Positions 48,903 to 56,819 of a stretch of DNA of 64,000 nucleotides are shown piece by piece. The notes under the pieces were generated by a model that was given only the letters and a program-made list of their open reading frames with translations, was not told where the DNA came from and ran no database searches. The position numbers and the translations under genes are program-made. This DNA comes from Paraburkholderia franconis (GTDB lineage Bacteria > Pseudomonadota > Gammaproteobacteria > Burkholderiales > Burkholderiaceae), in the NCBI RefSeq assembly GCF_009362735.1, contig NZ_WHNP01000003.1:286819-350818 (forward strand), given 5' to 3'. Position 1 is the stretch's first letter. Every line of letters begins with the position of its first letter.

Positions 48903-49679
48903 ATGAGCGACAAACAAATCCGTCTGTCCGTGAAGGGCGTGAACAAGCGCTTCGGCGGTCTGCAGGCGCTGTCGGATGTCGGCCTCGAAATCGAGGAAGG
49001 CACGATTTACGGTCTGATCGGCCCGAACGGCGCCGGCAAGACCACGTTCTTCAACGTGATTACGGGCCTCTACACCCCGGACTCGGGCGAGTTCAGGCTC
49101 GACGGCACGGCGTACACGCCGACGGCCGTGTATCAGGTGGCGAAGGCGGGCATCGCGCGCACGTTCCAGAACATCCGTCTGTTCGGCGGCATGACCGCGC
49201 TGGAAAACGTGATGGTCGGCCGTCACGTGCGCACGAAGCACGGCCTGCTGGGTGCAGTGTTCCAGACGCCCGCTGAACGTCAGGAAGAGCGCGAGATCAA
49301 GGAACGCGCGCTGGAACTACTCGAATACGTCGGCGTGCTGCAATACGCGGACTACACATCGCGCAACCTGTCGTACGGCCACCAGCGCCGTCTGGAAATC
49401 GCGCGCGCACTGGCGACCGATCCGAAGCTGCTCGCGCTCGACGAACCGGCTGCCGGCATGAACGCAACGGAAAAGGTCGAACTGACGAAGCTGCTCGACA
49501 AGATCCGCGCGGACGGCAAGACGATCCTGCTGATCGAGCACGACGTGAAACTGGTGATGGGCCTGTGCAATCGGATGACAGTGCTCGACTATGGCAAGGT
49601 GATCGCCGAAGGTCTGCCGCATGACGTGCAGAAGGACCCGAAGGTGATCGAGGCTTATCTGGGTGCGGGGGTCCACTGA
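48903..49679 (+). CDS. livG: Branched-chain amino acid ABC transporter, ATPase LivG
   Basis: A 258-residue ATPase: Walker A GPNGAGKTTFFNVITG, signature LSYGHQRRLEIARAL, Walker B LLALDEPAAGMN and switch His in LLIEHDVKLVM. The NLSYG signature variant is usual for LivG. Its stop shares a base with the livF ATG. Confidence 0.95.
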   Translation: MSDKQIRLSVKGVNKRFGGLQALSDVGLEIEEGTIYGLIGPNGAGKTTFFNVITGLYTPDSGEFRLDGTAYTPTAVYQVAKAGIARTFQNIRLFGGMTALENVMVGRHVRTKHGLLGAVFQTPAERQEEREIKERALELLEYVGVLQYADYTSRNLSYGHQRRLEIARALATDPKLLALDEPAAGMNATEKVELTKLLDKIRADGKTILLIEHDVKLVMGLCNRMTVLDYGKVIAEGLPHDVQKDPKVIEAYLGAGVH

Positions 49680-50395
49680 TGGCTACGGCAATGTTGAAAA
49701 TCAAGGGCCTGCAGGTCAACTACGGCGGCATTCAGGCCGTCAAGGGTGTCGACCTGGAGATCGCGCAGGGCGAACTCGTCACGCTGATCGGCGCGAACGG
49801 CGCGGGCAAGACGACGACGATGAAAGCGATCACGGGCCTCAAGCCTTACTCGGCCGGCGACATCGAATACATGGGCCAGTCGATCAAGGGCGTGCCGCCG
49901 CACGAGTTGCTCAAGCGCGGTCTCGCGATGGTGCCGGAAGGCCGGGGCATCTTCGCGCGCATGTCGATCGTCGAGAACATGCAGATGGGCGCTTATCTGC
50001 GCAACGATACGGATGGCATCAAGAAGGACGTCGAGCGCATGTTCGGCTTCTTCCCGCGCCTGAAGGAACGCGCGACGCAGCTGGCGGGCACGCTCTCGGG
50101 CGGCGAACAGCAGATGCTGGCGATGGCGCGTGCCGTCATCTCGAAGCCGAAGCTGCTGTTGCTCGACGAGCCGTCGATGGGCCTGTCGCCGATCATGGTC
50201 GAGAAGATCTTCGAAGTAGTGCGCGAGATCTCGAAGGAAGGCATCACGGTGATGCTGGTCGAGCAGAACGCGCGTCTCGCGCTGCAGGCAGCGGACCGTG
50301 GCTACGTGATGGATTCGGGCACGGTCACGATGTCGGGTGACGCAAAGCAGATGCTCGACGATCCGAAGGTGCGTGCAGCGTACCTGGGCGAGTAA
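49679..50395 (+). CDS. livF: Branched-chain amino acid ABC transporter, ATPase LivF
   Basis: A 238-residue ATPase pairing with LivG: Walker A GANGAGKTTTMKAITG, signature LSGGEQQMLAMARA, Walker B LLLLDEPSMGLSP, switch MLVEQNARLAL. The stop of livG and this ATG overlap in TGATG. A strong terminator closes the operon. Confidence 0.95.
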   Translation: MATAMLKIKGLQVNYGGIQAVKGVDLEIAQGELVTLIGANGAGKTTTMKAITGLKPYSAGDIEYMGQSIKGVPPHELLKRGLAMVPEGRGIFARMSIVENMQMGAYLRNDTDGIKKDVERMFGFFPRLKERATQLAGTLSGGEQQMLAMARAVISKPKLLLLDEPSMGLSPIMVEKIFEVVREISKEGITVMLVEQNARLALQAADRGYVMDSGTVTMSGDAKQMLDDPKVRAAYLGE

Positions 50396-50444
50396 AGCTC
50401 CGCAAGCTCAAGTGCCGGTTCTCACGACCGGCAACGCGCAATAA

Positions 50445-50479
50445 ACAAAGGCCGCATGCGTCAGGCATGCGGCCTTTGT
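50445..50479 (+). terminator. Intrinsic terminator of the liv operon
   Basis: ACAAAGGCCGCATGC (50445-50459) pairs with GCATGCGGCCTTTGT (50465-50479), a long stem 50 nt after livF. The T-run is short (TTT) but stem strength is high; it could also serve the leftward GNAT gene. Confidence 0.85.
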
Positions 50480-50514
50480 GTTTTCAGCGATTCAGCGCGC
50501 GGCGACGCAACCGC

Positions 50515-50967
50515 TCAAGCCAACGCGCCCAGCCGCTTGCCGAGGCTGATGACCTCATCGGCGTGATAGCCGAGCGACTCGTAGAAAGCACGCACGTCGG
50601 CCTTCGCGCTCAGTACCTGAAGATTGACCTTCGGGCAGCCGCGCGCCGTCAACGCCGCTTCCGCGTGCCGCACAAGCCGCGTGCCGATGCCCTTGCGCCA
50701 TTGCGTCGGATCGACCGCGAGCGAGTACAGCCAGCCGCGATGCCCGTCGTAACCGGCCATCACCGTACCGACGATGCACGCATCCTTCACCGCGACAAAG
50801 AACAGCTCGGGCTGTGTTGCGAGCTTGTTTGCGATCGACAGATGCGGATTGCGCTGCGGCTTGCTCGCGTCCTTGTACTCCGGGAACGCGTCGAGCCACA
50901 GCGCGACGACGGCTTCGGTGTCGGCCGCGTCGAAGCAGCGGATCGACAGTGACGAAGCAGCCGTCAC
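50515..50967 (-). CDS. GNAT-family N-acetyltransferase
   Basis: A 150-residue acetyltransferase: acyl-CoA loop region in LYSLAVDPTQWRKGIGTRLV (motif A, QxxGxG/A-type RKGIGT) and NLQVLSAKADVRAFYESLGYH. The GTG start at 50967 overlaps the stop of the upstream aminotransferase (GTGA), so it is translated with it. The acceptor is unknown; a role with acetylated amino acids is a positional guess. Confidence 0.88.
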   Translation of the reverse strand: MTAASSLSIRCFDAADTEAVVALWLDAFPEYKDASKPQRNPHLSIANKLATQPELFFVAVKDACIVGTVMAGYDGHRGWLYSLAVDPTQWRKGIGTRLVRHAEAALTARGCPKVNLQVLSAKADVRAFYESLGYHADEVISLGKRLGALA

Positions 50968-52148
50968 AGCGTGTCCAGGATCGAGCGCAGCATCGACATC
51001 ATCTGGTCGATCTCTTCTGTCGTCACGTTGAGCGCGGGCATGAAGCGCAGCAGATTCGGACGCGCGGCGTTGAGCAGCAGGCCGTCCGGCTGCATCAGGC
51101 GCGCCTTCTCGACGATCTGGTTGCCGATGTCCTTGCCGAGCAGCAGCGCGCGCAACATGCCTTCGCCGCGCTCGCCCGCAAAGCCGCGCTCTTTCGACAG
51201 CTCGAGCAGCTTCGCGCGCAGATATTCGCCGCGTGCCTTCACGCCATCGAGGAAGCCGGGCGCCGTCAGTTGCGAGATCACCGAATAGCCGACTGCCGTC
51301 ATCAGCGGATTGCCGTTGTACGTGCCCCCCTGTTCGCCCGCTTCGAACACTTCGACTTCCTTCTTGCACAGCAGCGCGCCGAGCGGCACGCCGCCGCCGA
51401 TGCCCTTCGCAAGCGTCATCACGTCGGGCTCGATACCCGACAGCTCGTACGCGAACAGCGTCCCCGCGCGGCCGCAACCGCTTTGCACTTCATCGACGAT
51501 GAGGAGCAGGTTGTGCTTCCTCGTCAGCTCGCGCAGCTGCTGCATGAATTCGCGCGTTGCGGGAATCACGCCGCCTTCGCCCTGGATCGGTTCGAGCATC
51601 ACGGCGACCGTCTTGTCTCCGATGAGCTTCTCGACGGACGCGATGTCGTTCAGATCCGCTTTCGGGAAGCCCGGCACCTGCGGTGCGAAGATCGTGTCCC
51701 AGCCCGGCTTGCCGCTCGCCGACATCGTCGCGAGCGTGCGGCCGTGGAAGCTGTGATCGAAGGTGATGATTTCATACGCGCCGTTCTTGAACTTCTTGCC
51801 CCATTTGCGCGCGAGCTTGATCGCGCCTTCGTTCGCTTCGGCGCCGCTGTTCGTGAAGAACACTTTGTCGAAACAGCTGTGCTGCGTGAGCAGGCTGGCG
51901 AGCTTCGCCATCGGCTCGTTGTAGAACGCAGGCGACGGGTTGATCAGCGTGCGCGCCTGGTGCGTGAGCGCTTCGATCATGCCTTCGTTGCAATGGCCGA
52001 GGCTGTTCACCGCCCAGCCCTGGATGAAGTCCAGATATCGCTTGCCGTTGTTGTCGTAGAGCCACGAGCCTTTGCCGTGTGTGAAAACGATTTCGGGCCG
52101 GTTCGTGATGTACATCAGCGAATCGATCGGGTACTCATTGAAGTTCAT
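50964..52148 (-). CDS. argD: Acetylornithine aminotransferase-like PLP enzyme
   Basis: A 394-residue class III aminotransferase. Motifs: GKGSWLYDNNGKRYLDFIQGWAV-like start (residues about 25-47), FTNSGAEANEGAIKLARKWG, HSFHGRTLATMSASG, LIVDEVQSGCGRAG and the PLP lysine in MTLAKGIGGGVPLGA. Fits acetylornithine transaminase, but succinylornithine or related activity is possible. I used the ATG at 52148 (MNFNEYPID). It is co-translated with the GNAT gene. Confidence 0.85.
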   Translation of the reverse strand: MNFNEYPIDSLMYITNRPEIVFTHGKGSWLYDNNGKRYLDFIQGWAVNSLGHCNEGMIEALTHQARTLINPSPAFYNEPMAKLASLLTQHSCFDKVFFTNSGAEANEGAIKLARKWGKKFKNGAYEIITFDHSFHGRTLATMSASGKPGWDTIFAPQVPGFPKADLNDIASVEKLIGDKTVAVMLEPIQGEGGVIPATREFMQQLRELTRKHNLLLIVDEVQSGCGRAGTLFAYELSGIEPDVMTLAKGIGGGVPLGALLCKKEVEVFEAGEQGGTYNGNPLMTAVGYSVISQLTAPGFLDGVKARGEYLRAKLLELSKERGFAGERGEGMLRALLLGKDIGNQIVEKARLMQPDGLLLNAARPNLLRFMPALNVTTEEIDQMMSMLRSILDTL

Positions 52149-52533
52149 GGCTACAGGCTCCAGGCAAACAGGGATAAGAAACCGCCTCGGACAAAATGGC
52201 CCAGCAACGGGAAGAAAACGCCGACGAGTGCACGTGCTCAACAACGTGTTCAACGGCACGTCATCGACAGAACGTCAAAGCAGCGACGGAAAAACAAAAA
52301 AGCCACGGCATGCCGTGGCTTTCGTGATTTGAACTGCGTGCGCGTCGTGCAAAGCTGATACGCGCAAACCGTGACGAAGCCAGCGGCGCCCCTATGGGAG
52401 CGGCGAGCGGCGACGTCGAAGTTCGGACAGGATGCGGTTCATGCGCGAAAGAATACGACAATGCCGGCGCCCGTGTAAACCAGCAATTTGCGCGTGCCGG
52501 ACGATTCGTTCATGCAGGATGACGACGCAACGA
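52149..52533. other. Intergenic region, 385 nt
   Basis: Holds the argD promoter region (left) and the terminator listed next, with about 210 nt of unassigned sequence before the reductase stop. A 24-residue frame at 52439-52513 (minus) is hydrophobic in its second half but has no ribosome site, so it is not called. Confidence 0.45.
52290..52321 (-). terminator. Intrinsic terminator, minus strand
   Basis: AAGCCACGGCA (52300-52310) pairs with TGCCGTGGCTT (52311-52321), nearly a continuous palindrome; the minus strand then runs into a T-rich tract. It most likely ends the reductase transcript, 213 nt away. Confidence 0.75.
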
Positions 52534-53565
52534 TCAGACGGGGTTCGCGAGATCGGCTGCGCTCGTGAACGAATCCGCGTAGAACTCGTCTTCCGGCAGG
52601 CGATGATGCTGCGTGAAATCGCGCTGCGCGGATTCGACCATCACAGGCGCGCCGCACGCATACACCTGATATGCCGACAAGTCTGGCAGATCTTCGATGA
52701 CGGCGCGATGAACGAACCCAGTGCGGCCCGTCCATGCGTCGTCCGCGTCCGGTTCGGAGAGCACGGGCACGAACCTGAAGTTCGGCACTTCGCGCGCCCA
52801 TTGCTCGGCGACATCCATCATGTACAGATCTTTCTTGCGGCGAGCGCCCCAGTACAGTGTCATCGGACGCGTGATGTTCTTGAAGACGGCATGCTCGACG
52901 ATCGCCTTCAGCGGCGCGAAGCCTGTGCCCGATGCGAGCAGGATGATGGGCTTGTCCGATTCTTCGCGCAGGAAGAACGTGCCGAGCGGTGCTTCGAAGC
53001 GCAGGATGTCGCGCTCCTTCATCGTGTTGAACACGTGATCGGTGAACGCGCCACCAGGCATGTGGCGGATATGCAGCTCGACCGGGCCTTCCGTATGCGG
53101 TGCGTTCGCCATCGAGTAGCTGCGGCGCTTGCCGTCCTTCAGGATGAACTCGAGGTACTGGCCGGCCATGTATTGCAGGCGCTCGTTCGCGGGCAGTTGC
53201 AGCTTCAGCACGACGACGTCGTCGGCCTTGCGCTCGATCGAATTCACGCGGCACGGCAGCTTCTTGATCTGCACGTCGCCGATGCCCGTCACTTCGCGGA
53301 TGTCGATCTCGAGGTCGGTGCAGGCCGTGGCGCAGCAGAAGAGGGCCATGCCGCGCGTCTTCTCGTCGTTCGACAGCGCCGACGACGAATGCGCGCGCTG
53401 TTCGATTTCGCCGCCGACGACCGTGCCCTTGCACGAGCCGCATGCGCCGTTCTTGCAGCCGTACGGCAGGCCGATGCCCTGGCGAAGGGCGGCTGTCAGC
53501 ACGGGTTCATCGGGTTCCACCTGAAACTGCCGGCCGCTTTGCCGGAGCGTTACGTTAAATGCCAT
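52534..53565 (-). CDS. 2Fe-2S ferredoxin/FAD reductase (CDP-6-deoxy-delta-3,4-glucoseen reductase-like)
   Basis: A 343-residue electron-transfer protein. N-terminal plant-type ferredoxin domain with cluster Cys in LPYGCKNGACGSCKG and a later Cys in LFCCATACT. Then an FNR-like module: FAD motif GKRRSYSMANAPH and NAD region IILLASGTGFAPLKAIV and ACGAPVMVESAQRDF. The family name comes from AscD; no dideoxysugar genes are here, so the partner is unknown. Start at 53565; divergent from the SDR gene by 73 nt. Confidence 0.88.
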   Translation of the reverse strand: MAFNVTLRQSGRQFQVEPDEPVLTAALRQGIGLPYGCKNGACGSCKGTVVGGEIEQRAHSSSALSNDEKTRGMALFCCATACTDLEIDIREVTGIGDVQIKKLPCRVNSIERKADDVVVLKLQLPANERLQYMAGQYLEFILKDGKRRSYSMANAPHTEGPVELHIRHMPGGAFTDHVFNTMKERDILRFEAPLGTFFLREESDKPIILLASGTGFAPLKAIVEHAVFKNITRPMTLYWGARRKKDLYMMDVAEQWAREVPNFRFVPVLSEPDADDAWTGRTGFVHRAVIEDLPDLSAYQVYACGAPVMVESAQRDFTQHHRLPEDEFYADSFTSAADLANPV

Positions 53566-53638
53566 AGGTCGTTCAAGGTTTGAGTACAGAGATCGGTAAC
53601 CAGTGCGTACCGTGGATCGCGGCTACAATGCGTCCACG

Positions 53639-54673
53639 ATGAAAGCGACACGAAACTTGCGCAGACCGCGCGTGCTGATCGTCGGTTGTGGCGATGTCGG
53701 CATGCGCTGCGTGCGGCAACTGCAACGACGCGCGCGCCTCTATGCGCTCACGCATCACGCCGAGCGCTGCGACGAACTGCGCGCGGCGGGCGTGACGCCG
53801 ATCGTCGGAGATCTCGACGCGCGCAAGAGCCTCTGGCGTCTCGCGGGCCTTGCGCCGACCGTGCTGCATCTCGCGCCGCCGCAAAAGACGGGCGACATCG
53901 ACATGCGCACGCGCTCGCTGATCGCCACGCTGACCGCGCCGCGCATCGGGCATGCCCGCCATGTCGAGGCACGGGCGGCGGGGCGGCTCAGGTCCGCGCA
54001 GCAAGGCATTCGTGCTCGCAAAACATCCGTTATTGTACCCGACGGGGATATCCCGGCCCTTAGGGCGGGACACTACGCGGGCGTGCGTCCGCGCATCGTC
54101 TACGCGAGCACGACGGGTGTCTATGGCGATTGCGGCGGCGCGTGGCTCGACGAAACGCGTCCCGTCGCGCCCGCGAACGAGCGCGCGAAGCGCCGCGTGT
54201 CGGCGGAGACGCAGTTGCGGCGCGCAGCCGCGCGGCATGCGGTTGCGGCGAGCATCGCGCGCATTCCGGGTATCTACGCGGGCAACCGGCTGCCGCTTGC
54301 GCGGCTGGAGAGGCGCACTCCCGCGCTCGTCGATGCCGACGACGTCTACACGAATCACATCCACGCCGACGACCTCGCCGCGATCCTGCTGCGCATGGCG
54401 ACGCGCGGCCTGCCATCGCGCGTGATCCACGCATCCGACGACACGACGCTGAAGATGGGCGAGTACTTCGATCAGGTCGCGGACGCGTTCGGCGTCGAGC
54501 GGGCGCCGCGCATCACGCGCGACGAAGCGGAGCGGCAACTCGAACCGATGATGCTGTCGTTCATGCGCGAATCGCGGCGCCTCATCAACCATCGGCTTAA
54601 GCGAGAGTTGCGCGTGAAGCTGCGCTATCCGAGCGTCGATGATTTCTTGCGCACGGCAGCCCGTCGCGCGTGA
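53639..54673 (+). CDS. NAD(P)-binding SDR-type protein (YeeZ-like) with internal insertion
   Basis: A 344-residue extended SDR-like protein. N-terminal Rossmann motif VLIVGCGDVGMRCV and central VYASTTGVYGDCGGAWLDE resemble YeeZ-type proteins; the usual YxxxK lysine is not evident after Tyr162. DDVYTNHIHADDLA and YPSVDDFL close the domain. Residues about 102-151 look foreign: they are coded by sequence that includes a transposon-end-like hairpin, yet the frame stays open. ATG at 53639 is chosen; a -10-like TACAAT (53624) is only nine bases before it. Activity may be altered by the insertion. Confidence 0.7.
   Translation: MKATRNLRRPRVLIVGCGDVGMRCVRQLQRRARLYALTHHAERCDELRAAGVTPIVGDLDARKSLWRLAGLAPTVLHLAPPQKTGDIDMRTRSLIATLTAPRIGHARHVEARAAGRLRSAQQGIRARKTSVIVPDGDIPALRAGHYAGVRPRIVYASTTGVYGDCGGAWLDETRPVAPANERAKRRVSAETQLRRAAARHAVAASIARIPGIYAGNRLPLARLERRTPALVDADDVYTNHIHADDLAAILLRMATRGLPSRVIHASDDTTLKMGEYFDQVADAFGVERAPRITRDEAERQLEPMMLSFMRESRRLINHRLKRELRVKLRYPSVDDFLRTAARRA
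54021..54075 (+). mobile_element. Possible IS200/IS605-type end remnant inside the SDR gene
   Basis: The stretch is markedly less GC-rich at its start (AAACATCCGTTATTGTAC) than the gene around it, then has GGGATATCCC and the hairpin TCCCGGCCCTTAGGGCGGGA (54051-54070; TCCC-G-GCCC, loop TTA, GGGC-GGGA). This matches the general form of IS200/IS605 right ends (CCCGGCC-TTnAG-GGCGGGG), as remembered. No transposase is present. In frame, it codes the GDIPALRAGH region. Confidence 0.4.
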
Positions 54674-54745
54674 ACGCGGTCACGCACGGCTACATGCAGC
54701 GACGCCGCGAAGAGCAGCGAACGCGTTCGTGAGACTGCGAAGCCG

Positions 54746-54934
54746 TCAGATGAGGGCAGGCAGCGCTTCCAGCAGCAGGAAGCAGCAGATTGCGCCGATC
54801 AGCGCTGCGATCAGATTGGGCTCGTACTTGTGCCGCATGTGCATGACGGCCAGCAGGCCGCCGACGAGCAGCATCGCGAAGAAGACGATCGCGACCATCC
54901 CATACGAAATCGCCAGGTTGCCGTAGATGACCAT
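54746..54934 (-). CDS. Small two-helix membrane protein
   Basis: A 62-residue protein with two hydrophobic helices (YGNLAISYGMVAIVFFAMLLV and LIAALIGAICCFLLLEALPAL) separated by a short HMRHKYEPN loop. A perfect ribosome site (AAGGAGG) lies 5 nt before the ATG at 54934. It is monocistronic, between the SDR gene and rsuA. No family is recognised; membrane-bound regulator or subunit roles are possible. Confidence 0.75.
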   Translation of the reverse strand: MVIYGNLAISYGMVAIVFFAMLLVGGLLAVMHMRHKYEPNLIAALIGAICCFLLLEALPALI

Positions 54935-55100
54935 GGCGCCTCCTTGCCCGCTTTGTAATGTTTGTTAGCACGAGTATAGGACGGGCGTTCGTAGCAAGCA
55001 TGCTGCGTCGCAGCGTTCGGAGTAGCTTTTGTCGCCGCTTTGTTCGCAATCCAACGCAGTGTCAGGGTACGTTAGAGCAGGCGGGCGCGGAACGCGTCGC

Positions 55101-55805
55101 TTACGCAACACGCAGCGATTCGAGGCCGGCTTCATCGAGCCATTGCCACGCGCCTTCGGCAAGCGAAGCGGGCAGCGAGAGCCCGCCGATCCGTTCTCGA
55201 TGCAGCGCTTCCACGCGATTGCCGGCCGCCGCGATCATTCGCTTGACCTGATGGTACTTGCCTTCCAGCACGGTCAGTTCGAGTTCGTGTTCGCCGCGCG
55301 CATGCGCCGCGACGGCCGCAACCTGCTTTGCTTCGCCATGCAGCAGCACGCCTTCGCGCAGCGCGGCGAGCTGCGCGTCGTCGAGGGGATGACGGGTCGT
55401 CGCCAGATAGACCTTCGGCACCTTGCGTTTCGGCGACGTGTACGCGTGGACGAACTGGCCGTCGTCGGACAGCAGCAGAAGCCCCGTCGTGTCCTGATCG
55501 AGCCGGCCGACGCACTGGACGCCGCGCGTCGCGAACTGCGCGGGCAGCAGGTTGAACACACTCAGATGATGCTGCGGATCGCGCGAGCACTCATAACCCG
55601 CAGGCTTGTTGAGCACGATGTACGCACGCTCGCGATACGGCCACGGCGTGCCGTCGACTTCGAACGTGAGCGCGTCGGTCGCGACGTCGGCGTTCGGATT
55701 GTCGATCGTCGAGCCGCCGATCGACACGCGGCCGTCCGCGATCAATGCGCGGCACTGGCGGCGCGAGCCGAAACCTTGGGAAAAGAGAACGCTTTCGAGA
55801 TTCAT
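55101..55805 (-). CDS. rsuA: 16S rRNA pseudouridine synthase (RsuA-like)
   Basis: A 234-residue enzyme that forms pseudouridine at 16S position 516 in E. coli. An N-terminal S4-type region (SVLFSQGFGSRRQCRALIADG) binds RNA; the catalytic domain has LNKPAGYECS, GRLDQDTTGLLLLSDDG (catalytic Asp) and LEGKYHQVKRMIAAAG. A second RsuA-family gene is in this window (RluE, without S4). The start lacks a strong ribosome site. Confidence 0.92.
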   Translation of the reverse strand: MNLESVLFSQGFGSRRQCRALIADGRVSIGGSTIDNPNADVATDALTFEVDGTPWPYRERAYIVLNKPAGYECSRDPQHHLSVFNLLPAQFATRGVQCVGRLDQDTTGLLLLSDDGQFVHAYTSPKRKVPKVYLATTRHPLDDAQLAALREGVLLHGEAKQVAAVAAHARGEHELELTVLEGKYHQVKRMIAAAGNRVEALHRERIGGLSLPASLAEGAWQWLDEAGLESLRVA

Positions 55806-55916
55806 TGGAACGGGCAGAGGGCGGCCGCAAGCCGCGATGCGTCAGACGATGACGGCGCGCCTAAGCATCGAAGGACGCCGTCATCGCGTGCATTCTACCC
55901 GCCGCCTTCGCGGCCT

Positions 55917-55980
55917 CGCGCCGCTCGCTTCAACACGAGTGGCGCCGCTCGCTTCCACACGAGTGGCGCCGCTCGCATCA
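55917..55980. repeat. Tandem 24-bp repeats across the proV stop codon
   Basis: Units start at 55917, 55941 and 55965; units 1 and 2 differ at 2 of 24 positions and the third shares its first ~15 bp before running into the proV stop (55978-55980). In another frame each unit codes eight residues (SGATRVEA). It looks like a slippage duplication at the end of proV. Confidence 0.6.
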
Positions 55981-56805
55981 AGCTCGATGCGCGCCGGACC
56001 GCCGTTCGACGAAACGCGCGACGTAGTCGTCGGCTGGCTTCGTGAGGATTTCGTCCGGCGTGCCTTCCTGCACCAGCGTGCCATCGCGCAGGATCGCGAT
56101 GCGATTGCCGATGCGCAGCGCTTCGTCCAGATCGTGTGTGATGAACACAATGGTCTTGTTGAGCGTCGCCTGCAACTGCAGCAGCTGATCCTGCATTTCC
56201 GTGCGGATCAGCGGATCGAGCGCGGAGAATGCTTCGTCCATCAGCAGCACGTCGGTGTCGGCGGCGAGCGCGCGCGCCAGTCCGACGCGCTGACGCATGC
56301 CGCCCGACAGCTCGTCCGGATAGTGGTCGCCATAACCGTCGAGGCCGACCTTGCCGAGCCACGTGCGCGCCTTCTCGTTCGCGTCGGACTTGCGCTCGCC
56401 GCGCGTGCACAGCGCGTAGGCGGTGTTGTCGAGCACCGTCTGATGCGGCAGCAGCCCGAAGTTCTGGAACACCATGCTCACCTTGTAGCGGCGAAGTTCG
56501 CGCAGGCCGTGCGCATCGAGCTTGATGACGTCCGAACCGTCGATGACGATTTCGCCCGACGTCGGTTCGATCAGCCGGTTGAAGTGGCGCACGAGCGTCG
56601 ACTTGCCCGAGCCCGACAGCCCCATGATCACGTAGATTTCGCCCGAGCCGATATGCAGGCTCACGTCGTTGAGTCCCACATTGCAGCCCGTTTGCGCGAG
56701 CACTTCGGCCTTGGTCCGCCCGCTCTTCAGCAGGTCGAGCACGCGCCGGTGTCCCGCTTCCGGGCCGAAGAGCTTGTACACGTTTTTGACTTCGATCGAT
56801 GACAT
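55978..56805 (-). CDS. proV: Quaternary-amine ABC transporter, ATPase (ProV/OpuAA-like)
   Basis: A 275-residue ATPase: Walker A GLSGSGKSTLVRHFN, Q-loop VFQNFGLLPH, signature LSGGMRQRVGLARA, Walker B VLLMDEAFSALD and switch His in VFITHDLDEAL. It is much shorter than E. coli ProV (400) because the C-terminal CBS pair that senses ionic strength is missing, so osmotic gating would need another mechanism. ATG at 56805 has GGAGG 8 nt upstream; a TTG in frame at 56823 overlaps the proW stop. The gene ends in a repeat. Confidence 0.92.
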   Translation of the reverse strand: MSSIEVKNVYKLFGPEAGHRRVLDLLKSGRTKAEVLAQTGCNVGLNDVSLHIGSGEIYVIMGLSGSGKSTLVRHFNRLIEPTSGEIVIDGSDVIKLDAHGLRELRRYKVSMVFQNFGLLPHQTVLDNTAYALCTRGERKSDANEKARTWLGKVGLDGYGDHYPDELSGGMRQRVGLARALAADTDVLLMDEAFSALDPLIRTEMQDQLLQLQATLNKTIVFITHDLDEALRIGNRIAILRDGTLVQEGTPDEILTKPADDYVARFVERRSGAHRA

Positions 56806-56819
56806 GTCCGTGCCCTCCG

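Noticed and set aside
52439..52513. 24-residue minus-strand frame with a hydrophobic end (KLLVYTGAGIVVFF)
   Set aside because: No ribosome site; could be a microprotein but cannot be supported.
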